Part shown: positions 10,656-21,800 of the stretch, piece after piece
Layout of the letters: the number at the start of each line of letters is the position of its first letter
Position numbering within the stretch: the first letter of the stretch is position 1
Origin: Caulochytrium protostelioides
Lineage: Eukaryota > Chytridiomycota > Caulochytriomycetes > Caulochytriales > Caulochytriaceae
Reading direction: 5' to 3'
DNA: 64,000 nt
Assembly: GCA_003615045.1 (NCBI GenBank)
Contig: ML014164.1
Span: 1-64,000 of the forward strand
Translations under genes and position numbers: made by a program
The notes under the pieces: model-generated
Told to the model about the DNA's origin: nothing
Database searches by the model: none
Seen by the model: the letters and a program-made list of their open reading frames with translations, nothing else

Positions 10656-11966
10656 ATGATCCGCCAGGTCTGGGCGGTGGTGCTTCCTGTCGTGATGGCG
10701 CTGGTGTTCACGCACCATCTGCAGAGCGGCGCTGCGCCGGTCGACGCCCCGGTCACCGCGGTCGAACCGAGTCTCTGGCAGCGCGTTCTTCCGCCGAACC
10801 TGCACCTCAGCCCGTCTCGCTACACCCTCTCGCTCAAGCCCGAGATGGCGGTGGACGGGATGGCGACAGACACGGCCGCGACGGACGACGCGAAGGAGGT
10901 CAGCTTGCCAGCGGACGACCCCGTGCTATCGGAGGCTTCCGTCAATTCGGTGGGCGGCACCGGCGCCGATGTGATTCCCGGCGCCGCCGGCATGACCCAC
11001 TTCTCGACCCGCACCGTGACCGTCGACGGAGACAGCTCGACGGCGACCATAGATATCGAAGTTGCAAAGAGCACCATGCTCGCTGGCGTGCCGGTGCCTG
11101 CCGCGGCGACGCCTGATGCAGCAGCGTCTGACGCGAAGGCAGTGGTTTCGGTAACAGAGGCAGCCCCGGCGACGGCCACGGATTTGACGTCAGCGACGCC
11201 TGCGGTCTCCAGTCCGCCTCCAGCCATCCATGGCCCCTGGGTCACTGCTGTTTCTGCCACAGCGACGTCGGCCATGGCTGCTTCAGCGACAGCAGCTTCT
11301 GCTACAGCGACTTCTGTCACGGCTGTCACTACCACTGCGACTGCAGCTACGGCTTCGACTACTACGACCTCGGACCTTCTTAAATTAAAGGAAGGCGCAA
11401 AGGAGGGCGATGCCGAGCCGACGTCTGAAGCGTCCGCCAGCCCACAGCCGCTTCCCACCTATGGCTTCACTCCGGGTTTACAGACGAGGCCGCTGATACT
11501 GGGCGATGAAGAAAACGGCGAGGTTGGGGAGGACGGGAAGCCGAAACCGACCTCTGCGCCGGGTCTCTGGGAAGGCAACAACTGCCGTCTCTCCATCCGC
11601 ATCCGGGAAGCTGGTGGTCTGCCGACCTTGAAAAAGACGAACTCACCATACGTGATCTTAGCGGTGAAGCGCCAGGAGTTCCTGACCCGAAATGACGCGA
11701 ACGGCCGGACCAACCCCGATTTCGAGGGCGAAACCTTCCACTGGGACGACGTGGACCCGAAGGTTCACCGGCTCTATGCGCAGATCAATACGGACAACCA
11801 CCACATGATTGCGGTCAACCCGTCGGTGAAGCTGGACTTCTTGACGACCGTTCCGCGAACCACTAGCGGCCAGCAGCCCTATGTGTGGAAATACCCCATC
11901 CCGCTTTGGGATGACGAGGCGTATCTCGCGGGCCACCTGCTTCTGGAGATGCAGGCGCGCTGCTGA
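10656..11966 (+). CDS. Secreted or membrane-tethered protein with C-terminal C2-like domain
   Basis: The chosen start gives a 436-residue protein beginning MIRQVWAVVLPVVMALVF, a good signal peptide or signal anchor. The open frame extends upstream, but those residues would bury the signal. Residues about 30-300 are low-complexity and rich in Ala, Thr, Ser and Val, as in fungal surface proteins. Residues about 310-436 look like a C2-type beta-sandwich: LSIRIREAGGLPTLKKTNSP, YVILAVK, then NPDFEGETFHWDD and LDFL. Most of the calcium-binding aspartates of classical C2 domains are not evident. The fold call is by pattern only. C2 domains are usually cytosolic, so a signal-peptide version is unusual; a type II membrane topology is an alternative. 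I do not recognise a named family. Confidence 0.62.
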   Translation: MIRQVWAVVLPVVMALVFTHHLQSGAAPVDAPVTAVEPSLWQRVLPPNLHLSPSRYTLSLKPEMAVDGMATDTAATDDAKEVSLPADDPVLSEASVNSVGGTGADVIPGAAGMTHFSTRTVTVDGDSSTATIDIEVAKSTMLAGVPVPAAATPDAAASDAKAVVSVTEAAPATATDLTSATPAVSSPPPAIHGPWVTAVSATATSAMAASATAASATATSVTAVTTTATAATASTTTTSDLLKLKEGAKEGDAEPTSEASASPQPLPTYGFTPGLQTRPLILGDEENGEVGEDGKPKPTSAPGLWEGNNCRLSIRIREAGGLPTLKKTNSPYVILAVKRQEFLTRNDANGRTNPDFEGETFHWDDVDPKVHRLYAQINTDNHHMIAVNPSVKLDFLTTVPRTTSGQQPYVWKYPIPLWDDEAYLAGHLLLEMQARC

Positions 11967-13373
11967 TGGATTGCCCCTTTCTCTCTCCCCCTTAATAACG
12001 ATCAATAACGGTCCTTTCAAGAGTATACCAATCTCCGAGCCAAGACGGCACGATGAAGCCGACGGACGAACCTGTAACATGCAGGGGGAGACCGCTGCGG
12101 AGCATCGCTCACATCGACGCCAACGCCGACGTGGGCGCCTGATCGCCGGTGATCACGGCAGTCCCACATGGCGCGCGCGGTCGGACGCGATGGTGACGTC
12201 GGGACGCGGCCCTTCGCCGAGCCCGCCGCGCGTCGCCCCCGTCACGCGTTGAACCCCGTCATGGTCGATGCCGCGCCACGGCCATCGCATCCACGCTACG
12301 CCAGACCACTTGGCCTCGCAAGGCCCGCCGTGCGCATCGAGCGCGCACCGGCGCGGGCCCGGAAGCGTACAGCACGCGCCACAGTCCTCTCGTCTTGTTC
12401 CCGGAACGGTCGCGGTTCGCCATGGCTCCGGTTCCTCGGTGGTAACACAGAGCGCACCGGCCGCAGTCACGCGCATGCCGGACTGGGTGGTGTGCCACGT
12501 CGCGATGCGGTGGCCGAGAGCGGGGGGGCTCCTGCGCCGGAAAAGGCCCCTGACCCCAAATTTGATGTTTCCGAAGGAAACACGAAAAAAGAAAAGAAAA
12601 GCCATACCGCGGTTACAACCGGTCCTTCGATGCCGCTCCATCGCGCGGTTTGAAACAAGGGCAGCGTCTTCGAATGGATAGCCAAAGCGGCCACACATCC
12701 CGCGCAAGTGGCGCAGGGCGGCGGCGAGGGGACGGCCGCTCGACGGCCGCTCATCGAGGGCATACCCTGGCCTCGATGAGCCATGGCCATGGCCTTGGCG
12801 GACGAGTCATCGGTCACGCTTCCGACCGGACACGGGCCCTCCGGGAGAAAGGTGAGCTGGACAGATGGAATCGCGCGGTGGCATGGCACTGCTGTTTCAG
12901 CGGACTCCTGGCAGGGCTGCGTTGACGGCGGGGCATGGCACGGGCACGGCGGCCATCGGGCGCTCAAGGGCTCGCCGAAGTCAGCCTGCCGAGATTCGTC
13001 CTCTGTGAGACCCCTCGGCAAGGCAAGTGTCGTCCTCTGCATGGAAGGCGTGGTTTCTCCGACACGCGTGCCGGGATAAAGCCGCCACGCCGCAAGATCC
13101 TCTCCTCGCTTGCTCTGTACCGTTCTTGAGCAAACCTTGCTTTATTTGGGGTGCCGCCTAGTGTCATGATCGCTGTGGACTGATCATGGGAAGATCACCG
13201 CTAGCTGCCGCTGTCCCTTTCGCCCAGCCGACGCTGATTCTTTTCGTGCGTCGCTCGGACTGCTTGCTCTGGTCCTGGCATCGCCGCGCCGCTCGACGTC
13301 TCGCTGCTGCTGCTGCCGCTGCTGCTGCTGCTGCTGCGCTCGCTGTTCGGGCTGTCTGATTGCCCTGTCCGCC
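11967..13373. other. Intergenic stretch, no gene seen
   Basis: These 1.4 kb contain several overlapping open frames of up to 190 codons on both strands, none with domain-like sequence. A CTG/CCG-type triplet tract lies at about 13302-13335, just upstream of the next gene. Confidence 0.5.
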
Positions 13374-15395
13374 ATGTTCCCGGCATCGCCGGTCCTGGTT
13401 GTCTGTCCCGAAGCCGCGGCTGTTGGCACCGATCCGGCGGCCCTCACTCCTGACTCCGAGACCCACTTTGTCTGGGTCGCCAAATCCGCCGGCATGCCCG
13501 CGGCCGACATGCCACCCGACGTCGCGGGCGTCGCCGTGCCCCCGACGTCGCCGCTGCGCGACCCGGACTCAGCGCCGCTCAGCGACGACGCCGACTGGGC
13601 CCAGCCCGCCGTCGAGGACCACGACGTGCCGCATGCCGGCCAGTCGCCCGATCTCCTGTCGCCCAGCGCATCGTTCGATTCCGAGGACCTTGTTTCTCCC
13701 GCCGACGACACGGACGACGTTGCTGATGCCGACCATGTCGATGCCGGTGTCGACGCTGCCGGTGGCGATGGCGGACCCCCCGCCGCCAGCCAGGAAACCG
13801 GGGCCGACGCGGCCGCCGAAGCCGCCGCGGAGGCTGCTGCCGAGACCCGGTCCGCCCGTCCGGCACGGGGGTCCAGCCCAGCCCGAGCGGCGTCGACGAG
13901 CCATTCCCGGCCACGCTCCCGTTCACGCTCACGGTCGCGCTCGCCGAAGACTGAGACGCCTGTCCCGCCACTCGCAGTTCCCGTGACGCCACGGGCGCGT
14001 GACTTCGCGCCGCGGTCCGTGACGATCCGGACCTTCGCGCTGCCGTCGGCGCTGACGGGCGACAGCCAGATGCGGCGGTCGCCCTCGCAGCTCGCGAGCA
14101 AAGCCCAAGCCGATGCGGCGGCGCGCGCCGCGGCACGCCGCCGGCTGGCCTATGAGCGCGACTGCCGCCTCGGCCGCCTGCCGCTCGACAGCGAGCGCAC
14201 CGCCCGCGGCGTCTCGCGGCTGGAGATCGCGGACCGCGTCCGGCCCAGCCCGTCGCTCTACGCCTGCGCCGCCAAAGTCTTTACGCTGCCCGACACGGAC
14301 CCCCGACGCCCCGGGGCGCTCCGGCCGACGGCATTCCGATCGGCGACGCCGCCGTCGGGATCGCCGCCGGCCGGCGCGCCGCGCTCAGCCGCGATACCGC
14401 GGTCGGCCACCCTCAAATCGCCCAGGACAGGGACCCCCTGCGAGCCGGGCACTCCCGACAGCCGCGCCATGCTGCGCTCGCCCCCCTCGCTGCCCGTGCT
14501 CTCCCGCCAGGCCCGCGGCGACGTGCCGGTCGCGGCCGAACCCGCCGTCGCGTTCGCGTCGGTCGCGCCGTCCCACGTGGCTCCGCTCACCGCGCCGCTG
14601 CGGCGATCGGTGCCGGCGCCCTCCCGCATGCCGTCCGTCCAGGCCGCCGCCGCCGCCGCCGCCGCCGCCCCCACCGTGTCGCCGCCGCCGCCGCCGCAGG
14701 CCTCGTCGGTCGCTGCTTGCATCACGCCGCCGGCCTCGATTGCCCTCTATACGACGCCCGTCGCAGGCCCACCGCCGCCCATCCCGCCCAAACGCCTGTC
14801 GCGCCTGTCGCGCCGCCCCACGCGGTCGGATCTCGTCCAGCTCCAGCGAGCGATCAGCCAGCGGGCGTCGCCGTCCATGCGGCCTGAGGCCCCGAACGCC
14901 GCGACCGGCCCCCGCGGCGGCTCCGAGACCGGCGCCGCACCCCAGGGGGCGCCGGACCACGGCGCGCCGGCCACCGTCCTCGGCACCGCGACGATCGAGC
15001 AGTTGGCCTACGATCGGTCTCTTCAGGACCGCCGTCGAGCGGACGCTGCCGCCGCCGCCGTCGCCGCAGGGGAGGGAGAGGCCTCGATCCAGAGGGCGGC
15101 GTCGCCGGCGCGCTCGGATCTCGGACCCAATGCGCGGTTCCCGGCTTCCGTGACGTTCCATGATTCGCGGCGGCTGGGCGGCGCGATGGCTCCCGGCGCA
15201 TCGATGTCGACGTCGGTCTCGGAGGTGGGAATTGGCGGCGGCGCCCTGTTGTATGGCGGTGCGCCCTCCTCCCTCCATGCGCCCGTGAAGCCCTCCGGCC
15301 CGACGAGCTCGAAAGTCGCCTCATGGGTCGCTCGCTTCCGTGCGGAAGGTCCCGGGCGGCTCCGCCACGCCCGATCCTCCAACGATCTGCTCTAG
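13374..15395 (+). CDS. Hypothetical low-complexity Ser/Arg, Ala and Pro-rich protein
   Basis: This 673-residue open frame starts at a true ATG (GCCATGTTCC) and ends with the sequence RHARSSNDLL. I do not recognise its family. Residues 1-160 are acidic with Asp/Ala runs. Residues about 175-190 are an SR-type repeat (HSRPRSRSRSRSRSP). Residues about 240-290 are basic and likely helical (ASKAQADAAARAAARRRLAY). Further on there are poly-Ala, PPPPP and PPPPIPPKR stretches, the last a candidate SH3-binding site. A second helical patch, TIEQLAYDRSLQDRRRAD, precedes the C-terminus. It is probably an intrinsically disordered adaptor or RNA/cytoskeleton protein. The long uninterrupted frame supports a gene, but in DNA this GC-rich long frames also arise by chance. 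Confidence 0.6.
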   Translation: MFPASPVLVVCPEAAAVGTDPAALTPDSETHFVWVAKSAGMPAADMPPDVAGVAVPPTSPLRDPDSAPLSDDADWAQPAVEDHDVPHAGQSPDLLSPSASFDSEDLVSPADDTDDVADADHVDAGVDAAGGDGGPPAASQETGADAAAEAAAEAAAETRSARPARGSSPARAASTSHSRPRSRSRSRSRSPKTETPVPPLAVPVTPRARDFAPRSVTIRTFALPSALTGDSQMRRSPSQLASKAQADAAARAAARRRLAYERDCRLGRLPLDSERTARGVSRLEIADRVRPSPSLYACAAKVFTLPDTDPRRPGALRPTAFRSATPPSGSPPAGAPRSAAIPRSATLKSPRTGTPCEPGTPDSRAMLRSPPSLPVLSRQARGDVPVAAEPAVAFASVAPSHVAPLTAPLRRSVPAPSRMPSVQAAAAAAAAAPTVSPPPPPQASSVAACITPPASIALYTTPVAGPPPPIPPKRLSRLSRRPTRSDLVQLQRAISQRASPSMRPEAPNAATGPRGGSETGAAPQGAPDHGAPATVLGTATIEQLAYDRSLQDRRRADAAAAAVAAGEGEASIQRAASPARSDLGPNARFPASVTFHDSRRLGGAMAPGASMSTSVSEVGIGGGALLYGGAPSSLHAPVKPSGPTSSKVASWVARFRAEGPGRLRHARSSNDLL

Positions 15396-16666
15396 AGACA
15401 GCATTCATGTCTGAACAACGTCTGATGCCGTTATTGATTTTATAGTTAAATTGAAGGAAACCGGCAAAACGACCTGACGTGTGAAGACCGTGGAAGGTCA
15501 TCGGCAGCTTCATGCTGGTGGGAAGACATCCACCAGCTCGCCTGATGGCACCCGAACGTGGTACAGTTTACGCGACATCCCCTCATCCGATTCGTTGTCG
15601 ACGCCACATCGTGCGTCGGTGCCCGATGCCGTTCCCCGGTGGCGTTGTTTGATAGCAGTCCGCCGACGTCGCGCCCGCAGCGATTCGAGCTCCGCTCGGT
15701 CGAGCTGATTGACCCTGTCCGCGACGACTACGCGCGACGGCCCCGCAGCACGCGGCAGCGATACAAGCACGCCGGCAGCGCGCCGATGCGCGCGCTACAA
15801 CGCCGGCATCAAGTCGGCGGGTTCCACGAGACCTAGCGCTCCCTGAAATCCCTGAACTGGACGACCGATCAGCCGGCGGCGGTCCTGCCGGCGGCGACTT
15901 TGGCGTCACCGAGACGGACGAAAGACAGCCGCCACCGTTTTTGCCAGGGCTGTCCCTTCCACGGCGCGAAGGCGCGTCTCTGGCCGCGGCCCTCGGCAGC
16001 AGGCTCTGATCAGCAAGCCGCCGCCCAAGCATCCCGCAAGACAATGGTGTGACGGCGGACCGGAGCGAAAGAAAGCGAGAGAAGGCAGCCCACGGAGGGA
16101 CTCTGTCAAGGCACAGAGCACAAGCAAGGGCTCAGGCGAGACGATACGCGTGGCGCAGCAAAACACATACCCCTCTCTCCCATTGGGCCTGATTCTCGCC
16201 GATCGCTCGGATTTGAGCGGAGCACCCAGGGCCACTGGATCGGCACGCCGAATCGGCCGATAGTCGGCGCGGGGTACCGCTTGAACAAAACAGAGCCCGG
16301 AAGCATCACAGAACCATGCCGCGCATGATGTGGACCTTGGGCGCACCGCTAGCGCGCGCGCACGTCTCACTCGCCGTGGGATGTTCTCGAGCTGTCGATG
16401 CCGCCGTGCTACTGCAGCGTTAGGCGCGTTATGCCCAACGCGACGCATAAATAGCAGGTCCGGACGATTCATATCCAGCCTCTCGCTGCATCGAGCCATG
16501 CGACGATGCGTCGCAGGAGGCGTCATGGACCGAAGCAGGCGGAGCTCGGCTTCTCTCATCGAATGCTAGCGTGCAGGCACCCGTCAACGCCCTCGGGTTG
16601 AGCGCGTTTCCCACACCGAACCGCAGCGTTCCCTGCATCCCTGCCCACCTGCTTCGCCCCTGCTGC

Positions 16667-16705
<39 letters not shown>

Positions 16706-16775
16706 CTGTTATAATTGTGGGTGCTTCGCGTGGGTTCACGTTCGGATCTTCTTTCGCCAGGGTCTTCTCGTTCGC
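15396..16775. other. Intergenic stretch with GH71 promoter
   Basis: No gene is supported. The right end holds a (TC)16 microsatellite at 16671-16702 and a TATAAT-like element at 16710-16715, about 60 bp before the glucanase start. The rest shows only short open frames. Confidence 0.5.
16671..16702. repeat. (TC)16 microsatellite in promoter
   Basis: Sixteen TC dinucleotides lie 73 bp upstream of the glucanase start and are immediately followed by a TATAAT-like element. Pyrimidine tracts are common in fungal promoters and 5' leaders, so a promoter role is plausible but not shown. Confidence 0.85.
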
Positions 16776-18635
16776 ATGTTGGGGAACGCATCGCGCGCCC
16801 CGATGGGCGGCCTGCAGGCGCTGTGGGTCGCGACGGCCCGCCTCGCCCTGGCCATGCTGTGCTGTTTCTCCTGCTTCGATACGTCAGCCAGCTCCGACGG
16901 CTACGGCGCCGGCGCTGGCGTCGCCGCAGCTCCGGCCTCGTTCCCGGGCCGTCGCCTCGTGACGGCGCACTGGATGGTCGGCGGCGTGCCCGTCGACTAC
17001 GCCGCCCATATCGCCAAGGCGCAGGCCGCCGGCATCGACGCGTTTGCCCTCAACTACGGCGGATGGAACCTCGAGACGTACCGCAGCGCGTGGCTGTCGT
17101 CCATCAGCGCCATCTTCAAGGCCGCCGAGGGCACGACCTTCAAGCTCTTCTTTTCGTTCGACATGACGAGTGTCGGCCGTGACGATGTGCTGAGCCTCAG
17201 TCGCCAGTGGGGCAACCATGCCAACTTTCTGTGGTATGAGGGCAAGATGTTCGTCTCCACCTTCGAGAAGGGCAACCTGGACTGGCCGAACGAGATACTG
17301 ACCCCGCTCGCGAACGAGGGGCTGCCGGTCTACTTCATGCCGATGTTCTCGCAGTTCTCGTGCCCAGACCTGGGGGCCTACCCGTACGCGCAGGGGCTGT
17401 ACAAGTGGATCGACCCCAGCTCGTTTGCCAACGACCAAGCCGTGGACCGGCAGTATGCTGCGCTCAAACCGCAGCGCGCGTGGATGGCCGGCGTCGCGCC
17501 GTGGTTCTATGCTCACTACGCCAGCAAGAACTGGGGCAACCCGCTCGACTCGTCGCTGTTTGTCGACAAGTTCCAGAGCCTGCTGACCCTCGATCCGGAC
17601 GCGATCCAGCTCGTGACCTGGAACGACTTCGGCGAGAGCAGCTACTTCGGCCCCGCCGAAGGTGTCCTCGATGACCAGTGGTGGTCCCACCTCAACCACG
17701 ACGCGCTACTCGAGCTGGCGTCCTACTTCATCGCCGCGTACAAGGCCGGCAGCGCGCCCGCCGTCACGACCGAGAAAGTCTTTTATTTTTACCGTCCGCA
17801 CGCGCTGCGCGCCGTCGCCTCGAACGATCCGCTCGGCGTCCCGAGCGACGCGGGCGGCATGGCCGACGACATCGTGGCCGTCGCCCTCGTCGCCGCGCCG
17901 GCACAGGTCGTCATCACCTCCGGCGGCGCGTCCCAAACCTTCGACGTGCCTGCAGGCCTGACGAAGCTGCGCATGCCGTTCGCGGAGGGCGCGCAGTCCG
18001 TCGCGCTCCGCCGCAACGGCACCGTCGTCGCCGCCGACACGAACGCCGTGCCCATCAGCAACCAGATCACCCGCTACAACCTCAACATCGTGGCCGGCGT
18101 CGCACGCTCGGGCGAGACGCTCGCCGCACCCGTCGTCGCGCCCACGCCCCCCGCGGTCGCGATCACGGCCACGACGCCGGCAGCGGCACCCGCGGCAGCG
18201 TCGACGACAGTGGGCGCCGCTCCTGCCGTAGTCCCCGAGGCCGCGACCACGAAAGCGGCCACCCCACTGGCGGCAACGACGGCCGCCGCCCAGACAGCGA
18301 CGACGGCACGCAACACGTTCACGTCACGGACGCCCGTGCGTACGACGACAGTGGCCGCCGACGCGGCCACCACGACGGCGGCGACGCCGCCGAACGCCTC
18401 CGCGACGGCGGCCACGACCACGGATCCAGCGGCGCCGTCGGCGAGCGAGACGGCGACGGCGTTCGCGCGCACGTTCCAGCTCGAGATGGGTTGTCCCGCC
18501 GCGCCTCTCGCGGCGGCGAAGCGCACTGACTGCCTGTGGGGCACGCAGAGCGCGTGCGAGGCCGACCACTGCTGCTGGGCGCCCCTCACGCCGAAGAGCG
18601 CCGAGCCTTGGTGCTACTACCCGATCCGCGTCTAG
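16776..18635 (+). CDS. Secreted GH71 alpha-1,3-glucanase with C-terminal trefoil-like domain
   Basis: GH71 enzymes hydrolyse alpha-1,3-glucan, a fungal cell-wall polymer, so this one acts on its own or another fungus's wall. The 619-residue product starts with a hydrophobic signal region (WVATARLALAMLCCFSCF). A second ATG at 16803 is an alternative start. The catalytic module covers about residues 58-440. It has the opening VTAHWMVGG, FFSFDMTSV, YFMPMFSQFSCPDLG and the family hallmark LVTWNDFGESSYFGP. A beta-rich part and a Thr/Ala/Pro-rich linker (about 440-565, probably O-glycosylated) follow. The last 47 residues have six cysteines (573, 586, 594, 599, 600, 613) in the order R-x2-C ... C-x4-CC-W ... 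WC. This resembles a P-type trefoil domain with one loop about two residues shorter than the usual pattern. Confidence 0.92.
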   Translation: MLGNASRAPMGGLQALWVATARLALAMLCCFSCFDTSASSDGYGAGAGVAAAPASFPGRRLVTAHWMVGGVPVDYAAHIAKAQAAGIDAFALNYGGWNLETYRSAWLSSISAIFKAAEGTTFKLFFSFDMTSVGRDDVLSLSRQWGNHANFLWYEGKMFVSTFEKGNLDWPNEILTPLANEGLPVYFMPMFSQFSCPDLGAYPYAQGLYKWIDPSSFANDQAVDRQYAALKPQRAWMAGVAPWFYAHYASKNWGNPLDSSLFVDKFQSLLTLDPDAIQLVTWNDFGESSYFGPAEGVLDDQWWSHLNHDALLELASYFIAAYKAGSAPAVTTEKVFYFYRPHALRAVASNDPLGVPSDAGGMADDIVAVALVAAPAQVVITSGGASQTFDVPAGLTKLRMPFAEGAQSVALRRNGTVVAADTNAVPISNQITRYNLNIVAGVARSGETLAAPVVAPTPPAVAITATTPAAAPAAASTTVGAAPAVVPEAATTKAATPLAATTAAAQTATTARNTFTSRTPVRTTTVAADAATTTAATPPNASATAATTTDPAAPSASETATAFARTFQLEMGCPAAPLAAAKRTDCLWGTQSACEADHCCWAPLTPKSAEPWCYYPIRV

Positions 18636-18877
18636 ACGACCCTGGCCGCGATACCCCTCTCAAACACATATGAGCAATCTCGGCCATTCTCTCCCGCCTT
18701 TTCTTCCTCCAGCTATCACGCCTCATCATACTGACGTACCTCATCACTCATGACTCATCATGGTTCCATACCCTATGGATGCATTCATTGACCGATGTAT
18801 TCTCAATCACATCAACCCTCCTTATCACACCGCGTCAACGCAACGCGACCGACAAAAAGGGTCGACCGGAAGGGCCG

Positions 18878-21800
18878 TCAGAGCTGCGAAACGGCTGCAG
18901 CCGCGGCCGCCGCCTCGGCCGCGGTGGGACGTCCCACCTCGGCTTGCCAGCGGTACGCGACCTCCGAGCGGGCGAGATGCGGGTCTTGCGCCAGAGCAAA
19001 CAGCGCATCCTGCAGGGTCACGCGGCGCCGCTCGCGCGGCGGAATCCACCGCGTCACTTGCCGCACCTTGGCCGAAGATCCGCGCTCGGCCTCGCCATCG
19101 TTGTAGCTGCCGCTGCCGCCGCCACCGCCGCCGCTGCCGCCACGCACGACCCCGCCGTCCGGCAGGGTCGGCATGAACGACGACGGCGTCCGCGTCAGCG
19201 TCACGGGCGCCGCTTTGGGTGCGCTTGGTTCTTCGGCCTTGACGCCGCCGCCGTTCGCAGCGGACCCGTGGACATGGCCGCCCGCTGCGGCGGCGCCGCC
19301 GCCGCCGCCGCCGCCGCCGCTGCCGCCACTTCCGCTGCCGGTGACGTCCGCGCCGCTGGCACCCGTCGCCGCGTCGGTGGCGAGGACGAGCGGGCCAAAT
19401 GTCGCTTTGGTCTTGAGGCCGGCGGCGACGCCGCCCGACAACGCGGCATTGCCGGCCAGCATCCACGAGGGCTGCTTGATGCCCGCCGCGGCGAGCGCCG
19501 TGTTGTTCATGAGCTTGCTCTTCACGCGCTCGGTGACAAACCGGGCTGACGTCGCGAGCGTCTTCTTAGAGCGGCGGCGACGGCGCCCGGTCCCATCCTC
19601 GTCGTGGAAACGGAAGGCGTCAGCCTCGGGGTCGCCGTCGGCGGGACTGCCGTCCAGGTCGCCGGGCCCGCCGGCGCCGCCTTCGCCGTTCGCCCCGCCC
19701 TCGCCCTCGTCGTTCTTGGGCGCCATGGCGGCCGCGTCCGCCGCAAAGTGAGGTACCTCCGACAGCGCCTTGCGGACATCATTGACGACCACGACATGGA
19801 ACGCGACGCCTTCGGGTGGGTTCTCGAGGAGCTTCTGGTGGAAGAGGGCCACGCGGTGCTTGGAAGCGATGACCATTTCGTCCATCAGACTCACGACGCG
19901 TTCCTGCAGCGCAAGCGCCATCAGCGTCACAAAGCTCGGATCGATGGCCAGCGCGTGCTTTTCCGCATGCGCCTGCACGAGCTTAAGCAGGCGCGGCACG
20001 TTGAGCGCGTCCCGACGGGCCTGCACGGCCGCCGACAGCGTCACCGGGACTGTCGACGCGCTGCTGCTCTGCTGCGCCGCGGCAAACGCCGCACCTTGCA
20101 TGCTTTCCTCCTCGTGGCGAAGATCCACGCCCGCATACCGCGTCACGTCGTTCATGTCCGCCAGGTCCATCTTGTTGACGTCAGGCGCTTCCGCGGCCGG
20201 TGTCGACGCGCCCGACGCGGTCGCCAGGCCGCCGCCGCCGGTGGCGACGCCCGGCAAGCTGACCTCGGTGCCAGTCCGCGCCAGGGGCGCTTTCGGTGTC
20301 GCGGTGGCCGACATCGGCGTCCCGGCCGGGGCGGCCGTGGTGGCGGCCGCTGCCGCTGCCGCGTGGGCGGCCGTAGTGACGGGATAGCCGGGCGGCGGCA
20401 GGCCGTGGTGAGTCTGCGGCGGGCCGCCGCCGCCGACGGTACTGAGCGTGGCGTGCGCGCCGGCCACGGAGCGGGACGCCGAGCCCGGCGTCGGCGGCAT
20501 CGCGGTCCTGCGGGCGCCGTTCATGGGGGTGCCGGCGCCGCCGTCATAGCCGGGGGTACCGGGGAGGGGGGTGGCCGTCGAGCCGGCGGCCCCGCGATGG
20601 GGATGCAGCGGCGGGCCGAGGTAGGAGCCGCCCGGCGTCGACACCGACGCTGATCCGTGTCCGGGCGCCGACGTCGTCGATACCAGGTCGGGCAGGAACA
20701 ACGCGCCCTGATGCGGCCCCGCGTGGGGCAGGCTGGTAGACATGCCAGGGGCCGGGCTCGACGGGAACGGCGTGGACGTCGCCGAGCTCTGGCTGCTGCC
20801 GGTGACCGACGCCGTGCCGAGCGCGCCGCTCGTACCTAGGTGCTTGAGCGCTGCGGCCTGCTGCGCCTTGGTCTTGCGGATGCGCTTCGGCGCGGCCGGC
20901 ACCGTTCCCGACGGCGGATCGCTGCTGCGCTTGCGGTTCGGCGGCGGCTTGGGCGCCGACGCGGGGCCGTTGCCGGGCAGCCCTCCCACGCTGCCGAAAC
21001 CCACATAGCCGCCGGGGGCCATGCCACCCAGCGGCGTCATGGGAAGACCACCGGCGGCAGGCATGCCTGGCGGCCCCGTGGCCGGCGCCGTTTTCGCGCC
21101 CGGCGCCGGGGCCTTGCCGCCGGCTGTGGCGGGGCCCCCCTTCGGCGGCGGCGGACCGCCCGGCATACCGGTTGCGGGGCCGCTTCCAGGCAAACCGGTG
21201 GGCGTGCCGGGGCCCGGCGGGCGCATGCCCGGACTGCCCAGCGGCATCCCAGCACCCCCCATGGAAGCCATGAGGGGGTTGAAGTGCGGCGAGCTCATGG
21301 CGCCCATCGGCGGCATACCGGGCGGCACAGAGGGCTGCGGAGGCGGCGCGCCGGCCGGGGGGCCCGCAGGCCGCGTGCGCGACAGTGCCTGCAACAGCAC
21401 CGTGTACTCTTGCTGGCCCACGAGGGCCTTGAGGCCGCTGAGGAAGCCGTCGTGCTTCACCACGCCTGTGTGGTACTTGCGCAGCAGCGTGGTCAGCTCG
21501 GTATGCTTTTCGGGGGGGATGCAGGCTGAGAGCATGCTCGAGAGCGAGGGATTGGCGGGCGGTTGGACGCCGCCGATGCCGCCGCCCATCGGCGGCCGAA
21601 TGGCCGGGTTGGCGTGGCCGTGCGGGCCGCTGCTGGCTGGCGGCATCGTGGGCCGCGCGCCCGGGCCGCCGGCCGCAGGCGTCATCGGGCTGCTGGGCCG
21701 CATCGCAGGTCCAGCCCTCGGGTTCATACTGCCGTGCGGCGCGTTGGGATGCCGCATGGCCGGCGAGGCGCTCATCGATCCCGGCGGCAGCGCACCGGGC

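Noticed and set aside
10154-12085. Short shared segment (GAAGCCGACGGAC) on both sides of the C2-like gene
   Set aside because: A 13-base match within 64 kb of GC-rich DNA is expected by chance, and the flanking similarity is weak.
12467-13042. 191-codon minus-strand open frame
   Set aside because: It overlaps several other frames, has no domain and a composition typical of random GC-rich sequence.
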